Notes: generated from the sequence alone by a model not told the origin. A DNA stretch of 64,000 bases from CAZGDB01 sp964524705 (GCA_964524705.1 CAZGDB010000002.1:57136-121135); one strand, 5' to 3'; numbered from the stretch's first letter, positions 53,276-63,202 are shown. Translations and numbers: made by a program.

Positions 53276-54339
53276 ACCACTACCTGTTCCTTATTGGGGA
53301 CCAATGCTAAAAATGTATCCAAAATATAGGCCCCTTCTAAAGGCCCAGGACCTGCTTCAGGGTGAAACTGTACCCCGATTGCGGAATAACCCGTATGTAC
53401 AATCCCCGCAATACTTTGATCGTGCCAATGTTGATGGGTGACCTGAACCCCATCTGCAGGCTCGCCGACTAATCCATAACCATGATTTTGAGAAGTTAAA
53501 ATGCCTTTTTGTAACATCAGATCGTAGACCGGATGATTACTGCCACGGTGCCCAAATTTTAATTTTTGTAAGGAAAAGCCTAACATTAATCCTAAAATCT
53601 GAAACCCTAAACAAATTCCTAAAATAGGCAATTGACCTAAAAATACGCGATAAGGCAGCCATAGTTCATTCGCCACCCTAGGATCTCCAGGACCATTTGA
53701 AAACACTAAGGCATCCGGTTGCTCTGCCCAAATCTGTTCTACAGATGCCCCACAAGGCAGCACACTCACGACACAATTTCTATCGACAAAAGCCTGTATG
53801 ATATTTTTTTTGCACCCAAAATCTATTACTACAATTCGTTTAGGGCCAGCGCCTACTTGATACGGTTTAACTGTCGTCACGTCTTGCCAGACATGCTGCA
53901 TCTGCTGTCTATACTGAGCCTGCTCCTCTGCTAAAGCAGGTACCGCTGCCAACCCCAAATGCACTAAACCTACGCCTTCCTGGCGCATTTTAAGCACCAG
54001 CGCGCGTGTATCCATCCCTGTTAGTACAGGAATATCCCACTGTGCCAAATATTCAAAGAAACTGCGATCTGCACTCGTAGGAATCTCCGCCTGTAATATT
54101 AATCCTGCTATCCATGGCCGCGTGGACTGATACACACTGGCATCCATCCCATAGTTTCCAACATGTGGCATGGTACAGACCAATATTTGCCCCGCAAAAG
54201 ACGGATCTGTAACCATCTCTGGATACCCAAGCATATTGGTAGAAAAGACCAGTTCACCTACAACCTTCCTGGGTTGACCCACCCATTGGCCTACATAAGT
54301 TGTACCATCACTGAAAGTAAGATAGCCGGCTTTTTGCAT
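53266..54339 (-). CDS. carA: Carbamoyl-phosphate synthase small subunit
   Basis: The glutaminase subunit, releasing ammonia from glutamine to CarB. The 357-residue protein has the N-terminal CPSase domain (LTFSDGTTYVGQWVG, GYPEMVTDPSFAGQ) and class I glutaminase with GICLGFQ (nucleophile Cys), QNHGYG, and VQFHPEAGPGP with catalytic His and Glu. It overlaps carB by 10 bases, the normal operon order. Upstream, TTGACC at 54393-54388 (minus strand) may be the -35, but the -10 is weak. Confidence 0.96.
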   Translation of the reverse strand: MQKAGYLTFSDGTTYVGQWVGQPRKVVGELVFSTNMLGYPEMVTDPSFAGQILVCTMPHVGNYGMDASVYQSTRPWIAGLILQAEIPTSADRSFFEYLAQWDIPVLTGMDTRALVLKMRQEGVGLVHLGLAAVPALAEEQAQYRQQMQHVWQDVTTVKPYQVGAGPKRIVVIDFGCKKNIIQAFVDRNCVVSVLPCGASVEQIWAEQPDALVFSNGPGDPRVANELWLPYRVFLGQLPILGICLGFQILGLMLGFSLQKLKFGHRGSNHPVYDLMLQKGILTSQNHGYGLVGEPADGVQVTHQHWHDQSIAGIVHTGYSAIGVQFHPEAGPGPLEGAYILDTFLALVPNKEQVVVCL

Positions 54340-54485
54340 ATATAGTCACACGTCTTCAAAGTGTGTGGAATAACACGATTTTAAAGTTGGGTCAAAATTT
54401 ACGTTATTAGCTTATTTTCTAGCTAAATCAGGGAACTTTATGCTGAACCTACCGTCCAACTAGGAGCCACACGATAGTATAAGAG

Positions 54486-57290
54486 ATGAAAGGTATGTCT
54501 GGTAACACTAAGTCTACGCCCAATTCACTCGCATCACTCGCAGACGCCCCCCCGATTGCACCCGGGCGCGGTAGTGTGCTTCAGCAACCCCTCCCTAAGC
54601 TCTTTATGTGGTATGAACTCACCCCTGAACGTGAAAAAAAACTCATTGCTGAAGGCAAAGTAGATTACATTAATTATAACACCCATATGTGGGATGAACT
54701 CACCCCTGAACGTGAAAAAAAATTCATTGATGAACGTAAAGTAGCTTACGTTGATTACCCCGGAAAAAATGACCCCAACAATCCCTATGCCTATATGCGC
54801 GCGGGTATTCCGCCTGAACAAGCAAAACGTCTGATGGAAAGATCTAAAACTGGCCAAGCTTTAATCACCCGAGCACCCAGAGAAGCCGGTGGCGGTACGA
54901 TGAATACCGATAGTATGCGCTTACCCGATGGTGTGCCTAAAACAAATTTTTCCAGTAAAGCTGGTAATGTCACTGTCAAATCCACAAAAGTAGGCCCCGC
55001 TAAAAATATGTTTAGGGCAAATGTGGCACAAGGCACACTGGATGCTAATGACACCGCCCGTATGCATGCTTTTTTATATCGTGAACTATTAAGCAATCAT
55101 GGTAACACCACCGATAACATGCAAAAAATGAATGTCACAAAAGAGGACATTTTACACAGCGTGATGACCGGAGAGGATTTTAAAAAATTTATTTTCGCGC
55201 ACGCCGATTTACCTTCGCCATTAAAAGAAAAAATTAGTACAATCGAAAAACAAACACCCGACCCGGGGAGACAAAAAGAATTATTTAAAAAATTAGAAAA
55301 TGATCCTCAATTGAAAGGCATCGTTACCAATCCTGAAAACCCGTTACATAATAGTTTTGTCTCCTCTGCAGTTTTACAATATAAACGCATTCCTGTTATG
55401 CAATGTGAAAATCGTGTTGAAGACATTATGCGTAACATTGCTGCAGGATTTTACACCATCGAGAAATTTGAAAATGGAAAACTCACCATCTCAACACCAG
55501 AAGAAAAAGGTATTCAATATCAAGTCGACCTCAGCACTCTCGCTGCCGCCGCACCCAATCCACCACTGGTTGCAATGGATGTTGCACATGCCGCACTGTA
55601 TTCAGACCCTAATGGTCCACTCGGAGAACATGCTGCAACAATCGCACCATTATTAGGTAATATTTATTATTCCAATGTAAAGTTAGAAGTTAAAGAAAAA
55701 AATGATGCTACGTTTAAACCCTTAATGGTCGCTGCTGACGAAGTAGTCACCGGATATAAAAAAGAAAATGGAAAAATAGTAGAAGTAAGAGAAACCTGTG
55801 CGATGAAAGGTGATATCGATCGTTTTAGCGCTGGCATGCCTAAAACACCATTTGTCGAAGGTAGCAACACGCCCGTAAACACTTTTTTAAGTGCAACAAA
55901 TATCGACAGTTTACTTACAAAAACACGAGCGATGTTTGATAAAATATATGAAATACATAACAGCAAAGATAAATCAGGTTATGACCCAGAACATGTAGCC
56001 TTGTCAAAACAATATATGAGCGAAATAGAAAAAGCTTTATTACTACTACCTAAAAACGCAAACCTGCCCGATGAAAAACGTGCAACCTTACTCAAAGATC
56101 AACAAAATTCAGTAGTATGGAAAGGCATGCTCGGAAAATCCGATTTGGCCGGATTAACTTCACTGGCTGGTGCCGCCAGCCCACATGAATTTTTTACAGG
56201 AGTATTAGATAATTTTTGCTCTAGTTGTGACCCTAATAATAATTTCAACACACACTACAACCATGGGATGGAATTACGCAACCCTAAAAAACCTTCCAAC
56301 CTGAATGCAGCTTATGTTATTTTTTTAGATGGTCAAAACCATTACTGCCCTGACGAAAAGAGCATGACACAAACCTTAGTCACTGCTATTCAAAAAAAAC
56401 TAGAACCAGGCGAGCTTCCTTTTTTTGAAAAAACCCGCATAGAGTTAGACCCTCGCTGGGCATTTACTGTCTATGATACAAATTATGCAGGCACGCCTGA
56501 ACAAAAAACAGCAGGGACCTTATATGAAGATAAAGATCAAACTGTAAAAAACTGGCAAACTATTTTTAGCTCTAAAATAGAATTTCACACCTCAGAAATA
56601 CAAAAAGCCCAAGCTGAAATTCCTCCGAATACTGCACATATTAAAGTACAAGAAGGCCATCTACTTGAAATGCAAACCAAAATGAAAGACCAAATTGCAC
56701 ACTATAAAAACAACTATAGCGGCATTGAGGACAAAATATTGCTCAGTGATAAAAAAATGGATGATATCCTTCGTAAGGGATCTTCTACGACTCAACAAAT
56801 CCCCCTTAAACTATTAGAAGAACATGCAGAGCTTCTCAACCAACAAAACGAATTAAACCGCTTACACGCTCATGAGAAAGGATGGAATGCAATCCTCGAT
56901 AAAATCACGGAGGGTTTAAAATTACCTCCTGTTGATCCCAGCCCTCCTATTGCCCCCATCATCAGTATGGATGAACTGATACGCACTATAGATACAGAAA
57001 AAAACGAGTTTATATTCCCTGGAATGGAAGATATGATGGGGCTTGCTAACACAATCACCCATAATCAAGCCCGCACCATGGAAGAACGTCACACATGGAA
57101 ACCTCCAGTGGAGCCACCCCCAATTAAACACAAAGAAACAGGCTGTCCCCCTCCTTCAAACCGACATGAAGAGAGTGCTGTTACACAAAAAGCCTCTACT
57201 CCAACAACGACTGTAGATATAGCGCCCGTTACACAAACTGCGCAATCTGAAGACCCCTCTACTAATAAACGTTCATTTTCTCGACCTTAA
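54486..57290 (+). CDS. Large orphan protein with N-terminal tandem repeats, 934 residues
   Basis: No family is recognised. Residues 41-67 and 68-94 are two copies of a 27-residue unit (MWYELTPEREKKLIAEGKVD and MWDELTPEREKKFIDERKVA), and a third, degenerate copy may follow (MRAGIPPEQAKRLMERSK). The rest is soluble, mixed helical and Lys/Glu-rich, with a probable coiled coil near residues 695-800 and a Pro/Thr/Ser-rich tail. No signal peptide or membrane segment is seen. Large, soluble, modular orphans of this kind are typical of secreted effectors of intracellular Legionellales, but no secretion signal can be shown here. The start at 54486 could also be the ATG at 54495; neither has an ideal SD. 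Confidence 0.7.
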   Translation: MKGMSGNTKSTPNSLASLADAPPIAPGRGSVLQQPLPKLFMWYELTPEREKKLIAEGKVDYINYNTHMWDELTPEREKKFIDERKVAYVDYPGKNDPNNPYAYMRAGIPPEQAKRLMERSKTGQALITRAPREAGGGTMNTDSMRLPDGVPKTNFSSKAGNVTVKSTKVGPAKNMFRANVAQGTLDANDTARMHAFLYRELLSNHGNTTDNMQKMNVTKEDILHSVMTGEDFKKFIFAHADLPSPLKEKISTIEKQTPDPGRQKELFKKLENDPQLKGIVTNPENPLHNSFVSSAVLQYKRIPVMQCENRVEDIMRNIAAGFYTIEKFENGKLTISTPEEKGIQYQVDLSTLAAAAPNPPLVAMDVAHAALYSDPNGPLGEHAATIAPLLGNIYYSNVKLEVKEKNDATFKPLMVAADEVVTGYKKENGKIVEVRETCAMKGDIDRFSAGMPKTPFVEGSNTPVNTFLSATNIDSLLTKTRAMFDKIYEIHNSKDKSGYDPEHVALSKQYMSEIEKALLLLPKNANLPDEKRATLLKDQQNSVVWKGMLGKSDLAGLTSLAGAASPHEFFTGVLDNFCSSCDPNNNFNTHYNHGMELRNPKKPSNLNAAYVIFLDGQNHYCPDEKSMTQTLVTAIQKKLEPGELPFFEKTRIELDPRWAFTVYDTNYAGTPEQKTAGTLYEDKDQTVKNWQTIFSSKIEFHTSEIQKAQAEIPPNTAHIKVQEGHLLEMQTKMKDQIAHYKNNYSGIEDKILLSDKKMDDILRKGSSTTQQIPLKLLEEHAELLNQQNELNRLHAHEKGWNAILDKITEGLKLPPVDPSPPIAPIISMDELIRTIDTEKNEFIFPGMEDMMGLANTITHNQARTMEERHTWKPPVEPPPIKHKETGCPPPSNRHEESAVTQKASTPTTTVDIAPVTQTAQSEDPSTNKRSFSRP
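54606..54767 (+). repeat. Two 81-base tandem repeat units in the orphan gene
   Basis: Unit 1 is 54606-54686 and unit 2 is 54687-54767, both starting with ATGTGG. The first half of the units, including CACCCCTGAACGTGAAAAAA, is nearly identical, and the second half has diverged. The similarity at DNA level points to a fairly recent duplication. Confidence 0.9.
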
Positions 57291-57345
57291 TCACACAATC
57301 TAAGCTATACTATCCTCATAGGAACCGTAGAAAAAAGGTGTACTT

Positions 57346-57696
57346 ATGTCAATTCCAGACGCTATCAACCACTTAACTTTATTGAAAAGTGATATGCTTG
57401 AAAAAAACAGGGAGAACACCGAGAGCGTATTTAACGTTTTACCCCTCATTCAATTTTGTCAGACTTATGATAAGTTTACTCAGGACGATTTTACAAAAAT
57501 GTTAAAAGAGGAAAAGAACGATAACTGCGAGGAATCAGGGGCCTACAGAGCAGCGCTCGATGCGCTAGAGAAAGCAGTAGCAACGCTTTCTGACGAGACT
57601 ACCAAAGCGCGATTGCTCCACCTCATTCAACAAGCATCCCTCGATACAATCGATCTTAACCAAACCAGCGATTCAGCTCACAAGTCTCATCCCTAA
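57346..57696 (+). CDS. Small acidic orphan protein, 116 residues
   Basis: No family is recognised. The protein is helical and acidic (DKFTQDDFTKMLKEEKNDNCEES, ALDALEKAVATL), with no membrane segment or signal. It starts 55 bases after the 934-residue orphan, on the same strand, with AAAAAAGGTG as SD, and ends before a good terminator at 57733. A TATACT box at about 57315 may give it its own promoter. By position it could be a chaperone or accessory for the large orphan, but nothing in the sequence proves this. Confidence 0.6.
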   Translation: MSIPDAINHLTLLKSDMLEKNRENTESVFNVLPLIQFCQTYDKFTQDDFTKMLKEEKNDNCEESGAYRAALDALEKAVATLSDETTKARLLHLIQQASLDTIDLNQTSDSAHKSHP

Positions 57697-57732
57697 AAAT
57701 ATAGTTAGCAACCCAAACACTTAATATCCCCT

Positions 57733-57761
57733 TCCCCTGTGCTAGCAGGGGATTAGCTTTT
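57733..57761 (+). terminator. Rho-independent terminator
   Basis: TCCCCTG (57733-57739) pairs with CAGGGGA (57746-57752) around a six-base loop, followed by TTAGCTTTT. It sits between the small acidic orphan gene and proC. The T-run is interrupted, so efficiency may be moderate. Confidence 0.55.
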
Positions 57762-57807
57762 CGTTCTACAATAGACAACTTTTTGTTTATTATGATGTGA
57801 GCCCCAC

Positions 57808-58620
57808 ATGCTTCCTACTATTGGTTTTATCGGCTCTGGCAATATGGCGCGTGCCATGATTACTGGATTATGCACAGCAGGTTATCCTACCACGCAATTA
57901 TGGGCATCGGCCCCCCATGAAGAACATTTAACAGGTTTAGATATTCAAACTACAACAGATAACCTCAAGCTCATTGCAGCCGTAGATGTTGTGATTTTAT
58001 GTGTTAAACCTCAGATCTTGCCTACACTTTGCCCCACCCTTGTTGCCACACTGGCAGATAAAAAACCTGTGATAATAAGTGTTGCAGCGGGTGTTCGTAT
58101 TGCAAGTTTAGCTAAACTTCTAAACTATCATGGTCCTATTATTCGTGCCATGCCTAACTTGCCTGCCGCAGTGAATTTAGGATTTACCGGTTTATATCAA
58201 GCTGCATCAGATACTGCCTCACAGGCTATATCTACCAAGTTATTTAGCATGCTAGGTCAAATTACATGGGTTGCCCAAGAATCTGATTTAGATAAAATCA
58301 CTGCGATTACCGCCTCAGGCCCTGGCTTTATGTATGCCTGGCTACATTCTTGGTGTCAGGCTGTTGAAAAAATGGGCTTCGATCCTGCCACTGCTAAACA
58401 AATGGTCTTACAAACAGCCCTCGGCGCCAGTACCCTTGGCTTACAATTTGATGGTCCACTAACTGAACTGCAAGCACAAGTCACCTCTAAAGGAGGCACC
58501 ACTGCTGCTGGCTTAGCTGCCCTTTCCAAATATCCGCTAGACGCGTTATCCTATGATACACTAAGACACGCCTGGGAACGGGCACAGGTACTGGCACAAG
58601 AAGTGCAACAACAGGTGTAG
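57808..58620 (+). CDS. proC: Pyrroline-5-carboxylate reductase
   Basis: The last step of proline synthesis, with NAD(P)H. The 270-residue protein has the N-terminal dinucleotide fold IGFIGSGNMARAMITGL, the central VILCVKPQ and IISVAAGVRI segments, RAMPNLPAAVNLG, and the C-terminal TSKGGTTAAGLAAL signature of ProC. It starts a run of collinear genes with yggT 8 bases downstream, which is a usual gammaproteobacterial pairing. Confidence 0.95.
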   Translation: MLPTIGFIGSGNMARAMITGLCTAGYPTTQLWASAPHEEHLTGLDIQTTTDNLKLIAAVDVVILCVKPQILPTLCPTLVATLADKKPVIISVAAGVRIASLAKLLNYHGPIIRAMPNLPAAVNLGFTGLYQAASDTASQAISTKLFSMLGQITWVAQESDLDKITAITASGPGFMYAWLHSWCQAVEKMGFDPATAKQMVLQTALGASTLGLQFDGPLTELQAQVTSKGGTTAAGLAALSKYPLDALSYDTLRHAWERAQVLAQEVQQQV

Positions 58621-58628
58621 GTAAAGAT

Positions 58629-59207
58629 ATGTGGCAAGAACCGCTAGAACAAGCGCTCCTCTTTTTAGTGGATTCAGTACTGGATTTTTATATCCTGTTA
58701 TTGTTCCTGCGTTTTTGGTTACAAGTCATCCGAGCGGATTTTTACAACCCCTTATGTCAATTTGTGATTAAGCTCACACAGCCACCTGTGACGATTTTGC
58801 GTAGGATCTTACCTGGCTATGCCGGTTTAGATGCTTCCTCATTAGTCTTGGCGTTTGTATTAGAAGGTTTAAAGTTCTTTCTACTCCTCCTGATAGATCA
58901 GCAACAATTTGCTAACCCCATAGGATTACTAGTCATTAGCCTGGTTTCTTTACTCAAACTCTGGGTACAAATCTTTTTTTATGCCATTTTACTGCAAGTG
59001 ATTGCCAGTTGGTTTCACCCCAACCCGTATCATCCGTTATTTGTGATCTTACAACGCATCACGCATCCTTTATTGAGTCCCATACAACGACGCTTTCCAC
59101 CCATCCAAGGTTTTGACTTAAGTCCTCTGCCAGCCATGATCTTATTACAGCTGGCACAAATTATCTTTATCACTCCCTTATTCAAATTTGGTTTACATTT
59201 ACTATGA
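58629..59207 (+). CDS. yggT: YggT-family membrane protein
   Basis: A 192-residue inner-membrane protein with two YggT repeats. Each has a hydrophobic pair of helices and a conserved R-x-x-x-P-like segment: first LFLRFWLQVIRADFYNPLCQFVIKLTQPPVTILRRILP, then VIASWFHPNPYHPLFVILQRITHPLLSPIQRRFPP. Function is not well established; it is associated with osmotic shock and cell division in E. coli. It overlaps the hydrolase gene by 4 bases (ATGA). Confidence 0.93.
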   Translation: MWQEPLEQALLFLVDSVLDFYILLLFLRFWLQVIRADFYNPLCQFVIKLTQPPVTILRRILPGYAGLDASSLVLAFVLEGLKFFLLLLIDQQQFANPIGLLVISLVSLLKLWVQIFFYAILLQVIASWFHPNPYHPLFVILQRITHPLLSPIQRRFPPIQGFDLSPLPAMILLQLAQIIFITPLFKFGLHLL

Positions 59208-60073
59208 CAAAAATAACTACTTATACCGGCCAAGATACCCGCTTTGTATTACCGCATATTGATTTGGCAGCTAAAATCTGGGGCAATCCTAAAAAACCGA
59301 GCATTCTCGCGTTACATGGTTGGCTGGATAATGCAGCGAGTTTTGATAACCTCGCCCCTTATCTATCAGAAGATTTTCATTTTGTGGCCTTAGACTTAGC
59401 AGGACACGGTTACTCTGCACACCGTCCCCCTAACAACTTTTTTGCGATGGTAGATTATATTTACGATCTGTATCACCTCCTGCATACGTGGGAACCCGTC
59501 CTGCTCTTAGGACACTCCCTGGGTGGTGCGATTAGCTTACTGTTCACTAGCACCTTCCCTGAGAAGGTACGTGGCCTGATGACCATAGATTCACTGGGTC
59601 CTTTTAACAGTGAACCCAAAGATACAACCCAATACTTAAAACGTTCTATAGAACAACAAGCGTATTTGCCTTTAAAACAATTACCGGTCTATGCAGATCT
59701 AGAAGCTGCCATCGCAGCCAGACAACGGGTCAGCACCCTTTCTCCTGAATCCGTACGTGCCCTAGTCACCCGTGGTTCGATTCAAGGAGAAGATGGCAAA
59801 GTGCGCTGGCGCACCGACCCACGGCTGCTACATGCCATTAATCAACCCCTGACTGAGGCACAAATTTTGGCAGTATTAAGTCAAATCACAACGCCTACTG
59901 CACTCGTCTTACCCCATGAAGGCTTTGATTTTGGGGATGCCTTGATGAAAAAACGCCAAGCAACCATCCCAGGTTTAACCACGTTTGAAATGCCCGGACA
60001 CCATCATGTTCATATGGATAATCCTGAAGCTGTTGCAAACCATATTCATACTTTTTTCAAAGCGTTGTTATAA
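59204..60073 (+). CDS. Alpha/beta-fold hydrolase
   Basis: A 289-residue hydrolase. The oxyanion motif LALHGWLDNAASFDNLAPYL precedes the nucleophile elbow GHSLGG with Ser105, and the catalytic His lies in PGHHHVHMDN near residue 265. This is similar to epoxide hydrolase and YfbB/MhpC-type esterases; substrate unknown. Its start overlaps yggT by 4 bases, and hemW begins 8 bases after its stop, so it belongs to the same operon. Confidence 0.88.
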   Translation: MTKITTYTGQDTRFVLPHIDLAAKIWGNPKKPSILALHGWLDNAASFDNLAPYLSEDFHFVALDLAGHGYSAHRPPNNFFAMVDYIYDLYHLLHTWEPVLLLGHSLGGAISLLFTSTFPEKVRGLMTIDSLGPFNSEPKDTTQYLKRSIEQQAYLPLKQLPVYADLEAAIAARQRVSTLSPESVRALVTRGSIQGEDGKVRWRTDPRLLHAINQPLTEAQILAVLSQITTPTALVLPHEGFDFGDALMKKRQATIPGLTTFEMPGHHHVHMDNPEAVANHIHTFFKALL

Positions 60074-60080
60074 TTCAATC

Positions 60081-61283
60081 ATGCAGTACCCGATTCATTT
60101 AAATACCCCGCTCCATCGTGTTTTTAATGCGCCTATTCCTTTGGCGCTTTATATTCATTTTCCCTGGTGTGTCCGTAAATGCCCTTATTGTGATTTTAAT
60201 AGTCACCAATCTCCAGATGCTTTACCAGAAGATGCTTATGTCCAAGCACTGATTCAGGATTTAACCCTACATCTGCCTCAAATTTGGGGACGCCCGATAC
60301 ACAGTATTTTTATGGGAGGCGGAACACCCAGTTTATTTTCTCCTCGCGCATTAGAACAGCTCTTTAGTCAGCTGTTCAGTTTGCTAAACCTCTCTCCTCA
60401 AATTGAGATCACTCTGGAGGCCAATCCTGGGCGTTCCGATTTTGAAAAATTTAAAGGATATCGCGAATTAGGGATTAATCGTTTATCTATTGGTATTCAA
60501 AGTTTTGAAGATACACATCTGGCGACTTTAGGAAGGATCCATGACTCTAATGCTGCACGTGCCGCGATTCATGCTGCACAAGAAGCAGGCTTTGATAATT
60601 TTAATCTGGATTTGATGTTTGGGTTACCCGGACAAAGTGTGGCACAAGGTTTACAAGACCTACAAACCGCCCTGTCCTTTAATCCTACCCATTTATCTTG
60701 GTATGAGCTCACCCTAGAACCCAATACCCCGTTTTATCATAAACCCCCCGTCTTACCAACAGAACCCATTATGGAAAACCTCTTTGAAGAAGGTCAAAGC
60801 TACCTTCACTCTCAAGGTTTTAGACCCTATGAGGTCTCAGCCTATACAGCTAATAAACCCTCTCGACATAATCTGAACTATTGGCAATTCGGAGATTACT
60901 TAGGTATTGGCGCAGGCGCACATAGCAAAATTACAGATGTAAATACGCGTCAGATAACTCGTATCGTCAAACATAAACATCCTAAAGCCTATTTACAAGC
61001 CCAAGCCACTGAACAATTTATTCAAGAAAGCACACAAGTCCCAGATAAAGATTTACCTTTTGAATTTATGCTCAACCTTTTACGCTTAGAAAAAGGCTTT
61101 GATAAACAACTCTTCCTCGAAAGAACAGGCTTGCCCTGGACGGTACTAACAGTACCTCTTGCTCAAGCAACGGACCGTGGATTAATCTTAGAAACGGCAG
61201 ACACACTCAGTTTAACGGAGTTAGGCCGACGTTTTAGAAATGATGTAATTGATTTGTTTTTACCGCAGGCTAGCGCATCATAA
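60081..61283 (+). CDS. hemW: HemW, radical SAM haem chaperone
   Basis: A 400-residue radical SAM protein related to HemN but lacking coproporphyrinogen oxidase activity in characterised members; thought to be a haem chaperone. The N-terminus has the cluster-binding CVRKCPYC (Cys30, Cys34 and Cys37), then GGGTPSLFS, EANPGR, NRLSIGIQSFED, DLMFGLPGQS and late GAHSK. The ATG at 60081 gives the standard N-terminus; an earlier in-frame start would lie inside the hydrolase gene. The last 14 bases overlap the convergent permease gene. Confidence 0.94.
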   Translation: MQYPIHLNTPLHRVFNAPIPLALYIHFPWCVRKCPYCDFNSHQSPDALPEDAYVQALIQDLTLHLPQIWGRPIHSIFMGGGTPSLFSPRALEQLFSQLFSLLNLSPQIEITLEANPGRSDFEKFKGYRELGINRLSIGIQSFEDTHLATLGRIHDSNAARAAIHAAQEAGFDNFNLDLMFGLPGQSVAQGLQDLQTALSFNPTHLSWYELTLEPNTPFYHKPPVLPTEPIMENLFEEGQSYLHSQGFRPYEVSAYTANKPSRHNLNYWQFGDYLGIGAGAHSKITDVNTRQITRIVKHKHPKAYLQAQATEQFIQESTQVPDKDLPFEFMLNLLRLEKGFDKQLFLERTGLPWTVLTVPLAQATDRGLILETADTLSLTELGRRFRNDVIDLFLPQASAS

Positions 61284-63126
61284 ACGGCAAGACCATAAAG
61301 ATCCCAGCCCAATATAACAACGTTAATACACTGCCTGCCTTAAAGAAATCTGCCGTTGTATAACGACCCGGCCACGCAATCAAGGCATTCGCTTGATGGG
61401 TTGGCAAAATAAAAGTATTAGACGTCGATAAAGCCACCACTAAAGCATACATTCTAGGATCTGCAGCTTGTGCCAACGCTAACTGTACCGCAATAGGCAC
61501 TAATAATACGGTTGCCCCCACATTAGAAATAATCAACCCTAAAGTCGTGGCCACTACTGCTAAAATCCCCATCACCACAAAGGAAGGATAATGCACCAAG
61601 CTCGTATTAAAAATCTCTACTACCCACCGTGCCGCACCGGTTTGTTCTACTGCTGTTCCCAGTGGAATTAACCCTGCTAATAAGAAAATGGTCCGCCAAC
61701 TAATCGCATTATAAGCTTCATCCATGGTTAATACTTTGAAGACGATCATCGCAATCGCCCCCATCATAAAACCAATCGTCACGGGCACAAAACCCGACAA
61801 CACCAAGCCTAAGGAACACAAAGTAATGAGCGCTGCACTCACTTCTTTGTGGGTATAGGGCGTAAATTGTGGGAAGTCTGTGATCACAACGATCCCTTCC
61901 CCAATTTGCTTCTTAAAACGCGCTAAGGCTTCCCAGCTACAGAAAATTCCTAAAGTATCCCCGGCCTTCAACGTTACTTCTAAAAGCTCTTGCCCTCTGA
62001 ATACTTTTTCACCCCTATACACTGCCAGCACTTGCAAGTTATAAACCCGTCTAAAATAGAGTTTACGCAAATCAAAGCCCACAAGATGAGACCCTGGTGG
62101 GATCACCATTTCACCCACCCCAGCATGCATAGGGTGTAAGCTTTCTGAAAAATCACTCATTTTAGGTAATACTTTAACGCCATGTTCTTTTGCCCACGCT
62201 TCTACTGCTTCTTTAGGCCCTAAAATCACTAAGAGCGTATTATCTTTTAAAATAATGTTACGACGAGGCGGTAAAAAAAGCTGGTCACCTTGACGAATCG
62301 CAACCACTGCCATTTGAGATTCTAAGGTGTGTTCTAAATCCAATAAAGTTTGGTTCACAAAATGACTAGAATGGGGCAGCCTACATTCTATCAATGTACT
62401 ACCAATACCATATACACGATTAAAATGTGCTAAGGCTGTGGTTTGTTGGGACAAGCGTGAACGTGGTTCACTAGCGGGCAAAAGGTATTTTGCACCAAAT
62501 CTAAAATATAATAATCCGATCACCAATAAAGTCGCTCCCACAGGGAACACGGCAAATAAAGTAAAAGGTTTGGTACTATGACCCCACGCATCTACCAAAC
62601 CACCGGAATGCTCTAACAACCCATTTAATAAAATTAAGGGTCCAGAGCCCACCATAGTTAATGTGCTCCCCAAGATCGCACAAAAACCCATAGGGATTAA
62701 TAAACGTGCTTTACTCAAGCCCGTACGTCGACTCATTTGGTTTAAAATTGGTAATAACAATGCCACAGACCCAACGCTACGCATCACACCTGAGAGTAAC
62801 CCTGCTGAAAACATCAACAAAAACATTACCCGGCTCTCATGGTCTTGAGTCCGCTTGACCCCCCATTTTGCGAGTACACGCACAATCCCAGAGGATTCTA
62901 GCCCTGCTCCGATCATCATAATCCCAATTAAGGAAATCACGGCATCACTCGAGAAACCAGAAAAAAGAGTTTGATAAGGAACTAAATTAGTGTAACCCAG
63001 GAGCACTAAAACGATAAGCGCAACAATGTCTGCCCGTAGCCAATCTAAGATGAAAGCGGCAAGCAAAAAGGCAATGATCCCAAACAGGACCCAAATATTA
63101 TTTGAGAGTCCCCAAAGGCCTTCCAT
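61270..63126 (-). CDS. SLC13-type permease with two RCK_C domains
   Basis: A 618-residue protein of the divalent anion:Na+ symporter family. About 12 helices are split by a cytoplasmic middle (residues about 215-395) with two TrkA-C (RCK_C) domains, each having a beta-rich G-rich pattern (GIGSTLIECRLPHSSHFVNQTLLDLE and MVIPPGSHLVGFDLRKLYF). The second membrane half has ILAVVATTLGLIISNVGATVLLVPIA, an SNT-type motif. Similar proteins move sulfate, citrate or are uncharacterised. It is convergent to hemW and on the same strand as trmB (76 bases apart). Confidence 0.88.
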   Translation of the reverse strand: MEGLWGLSNNIWVLFGIIAFLLAAFILDWLRADIVALIVLVLLGYTNLVPYQTLFSGFSSDAVISLIGIMMIGAGLESSGIVRVLAKWGVKRTQDHESRVMFLLMFSAGLLSGVMRSVGSVALLLPILNQMSRRTGLSKARLLIPMGFCAILGSTLTMVGSGPLILLNGLLEHSGGLVDAWGHSTKPFTLFAVFPVGATLLVIGLLYFRFGAKYLLPASEPRSRLSQQTTALAHFNRVYGIGSTLIECRLPHSSHFVNQTLLDLEHTLESQMAVVAIRQGDQLFLPPRRNIILKDNTLLVILGPKEAVEAWAKEHGVKVLPKMSDFSESLHPMHAGVGEMVIPPGSHLVGFDLRKLYFRRVYNLQVLAVYRGEKVFRGQELLEVTLKAGDTLGIFCSWEALARFKKQIGEGIVVITDFPQFTPYTHKEVSAALITLCSLGLVLSGFVPVTIGFMMGAIAMIVFKVLTMDEAYNAISWRTIFLLAGLIPLGTAVEQTGAARWVVEIFNTSLVHYPSFVVMGILAVVATTLGLIISNVGATVLLVPIAVQLALAQAADPRMYALVVALSTSNTFILPTHQANALIAWPGRYTTADFFKAGSVLTLLYWAGIFMVLPFMMR

Positions 63127-63202
63127 AGAGTACCTATACGCTGAAGTTATAAAATTAAATGGCTGAATACAATCATTCAGTACTGTTTAATTATAATAGA
63201 GA

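Noticed and set aside
54407..54426. Inverted repeat TTAGCT/AGCTAA between carA and the large orphan as a regulatory site
   Set aside because: It is short and AT-rich, with no second copy or known match to a pyrimidine operator.
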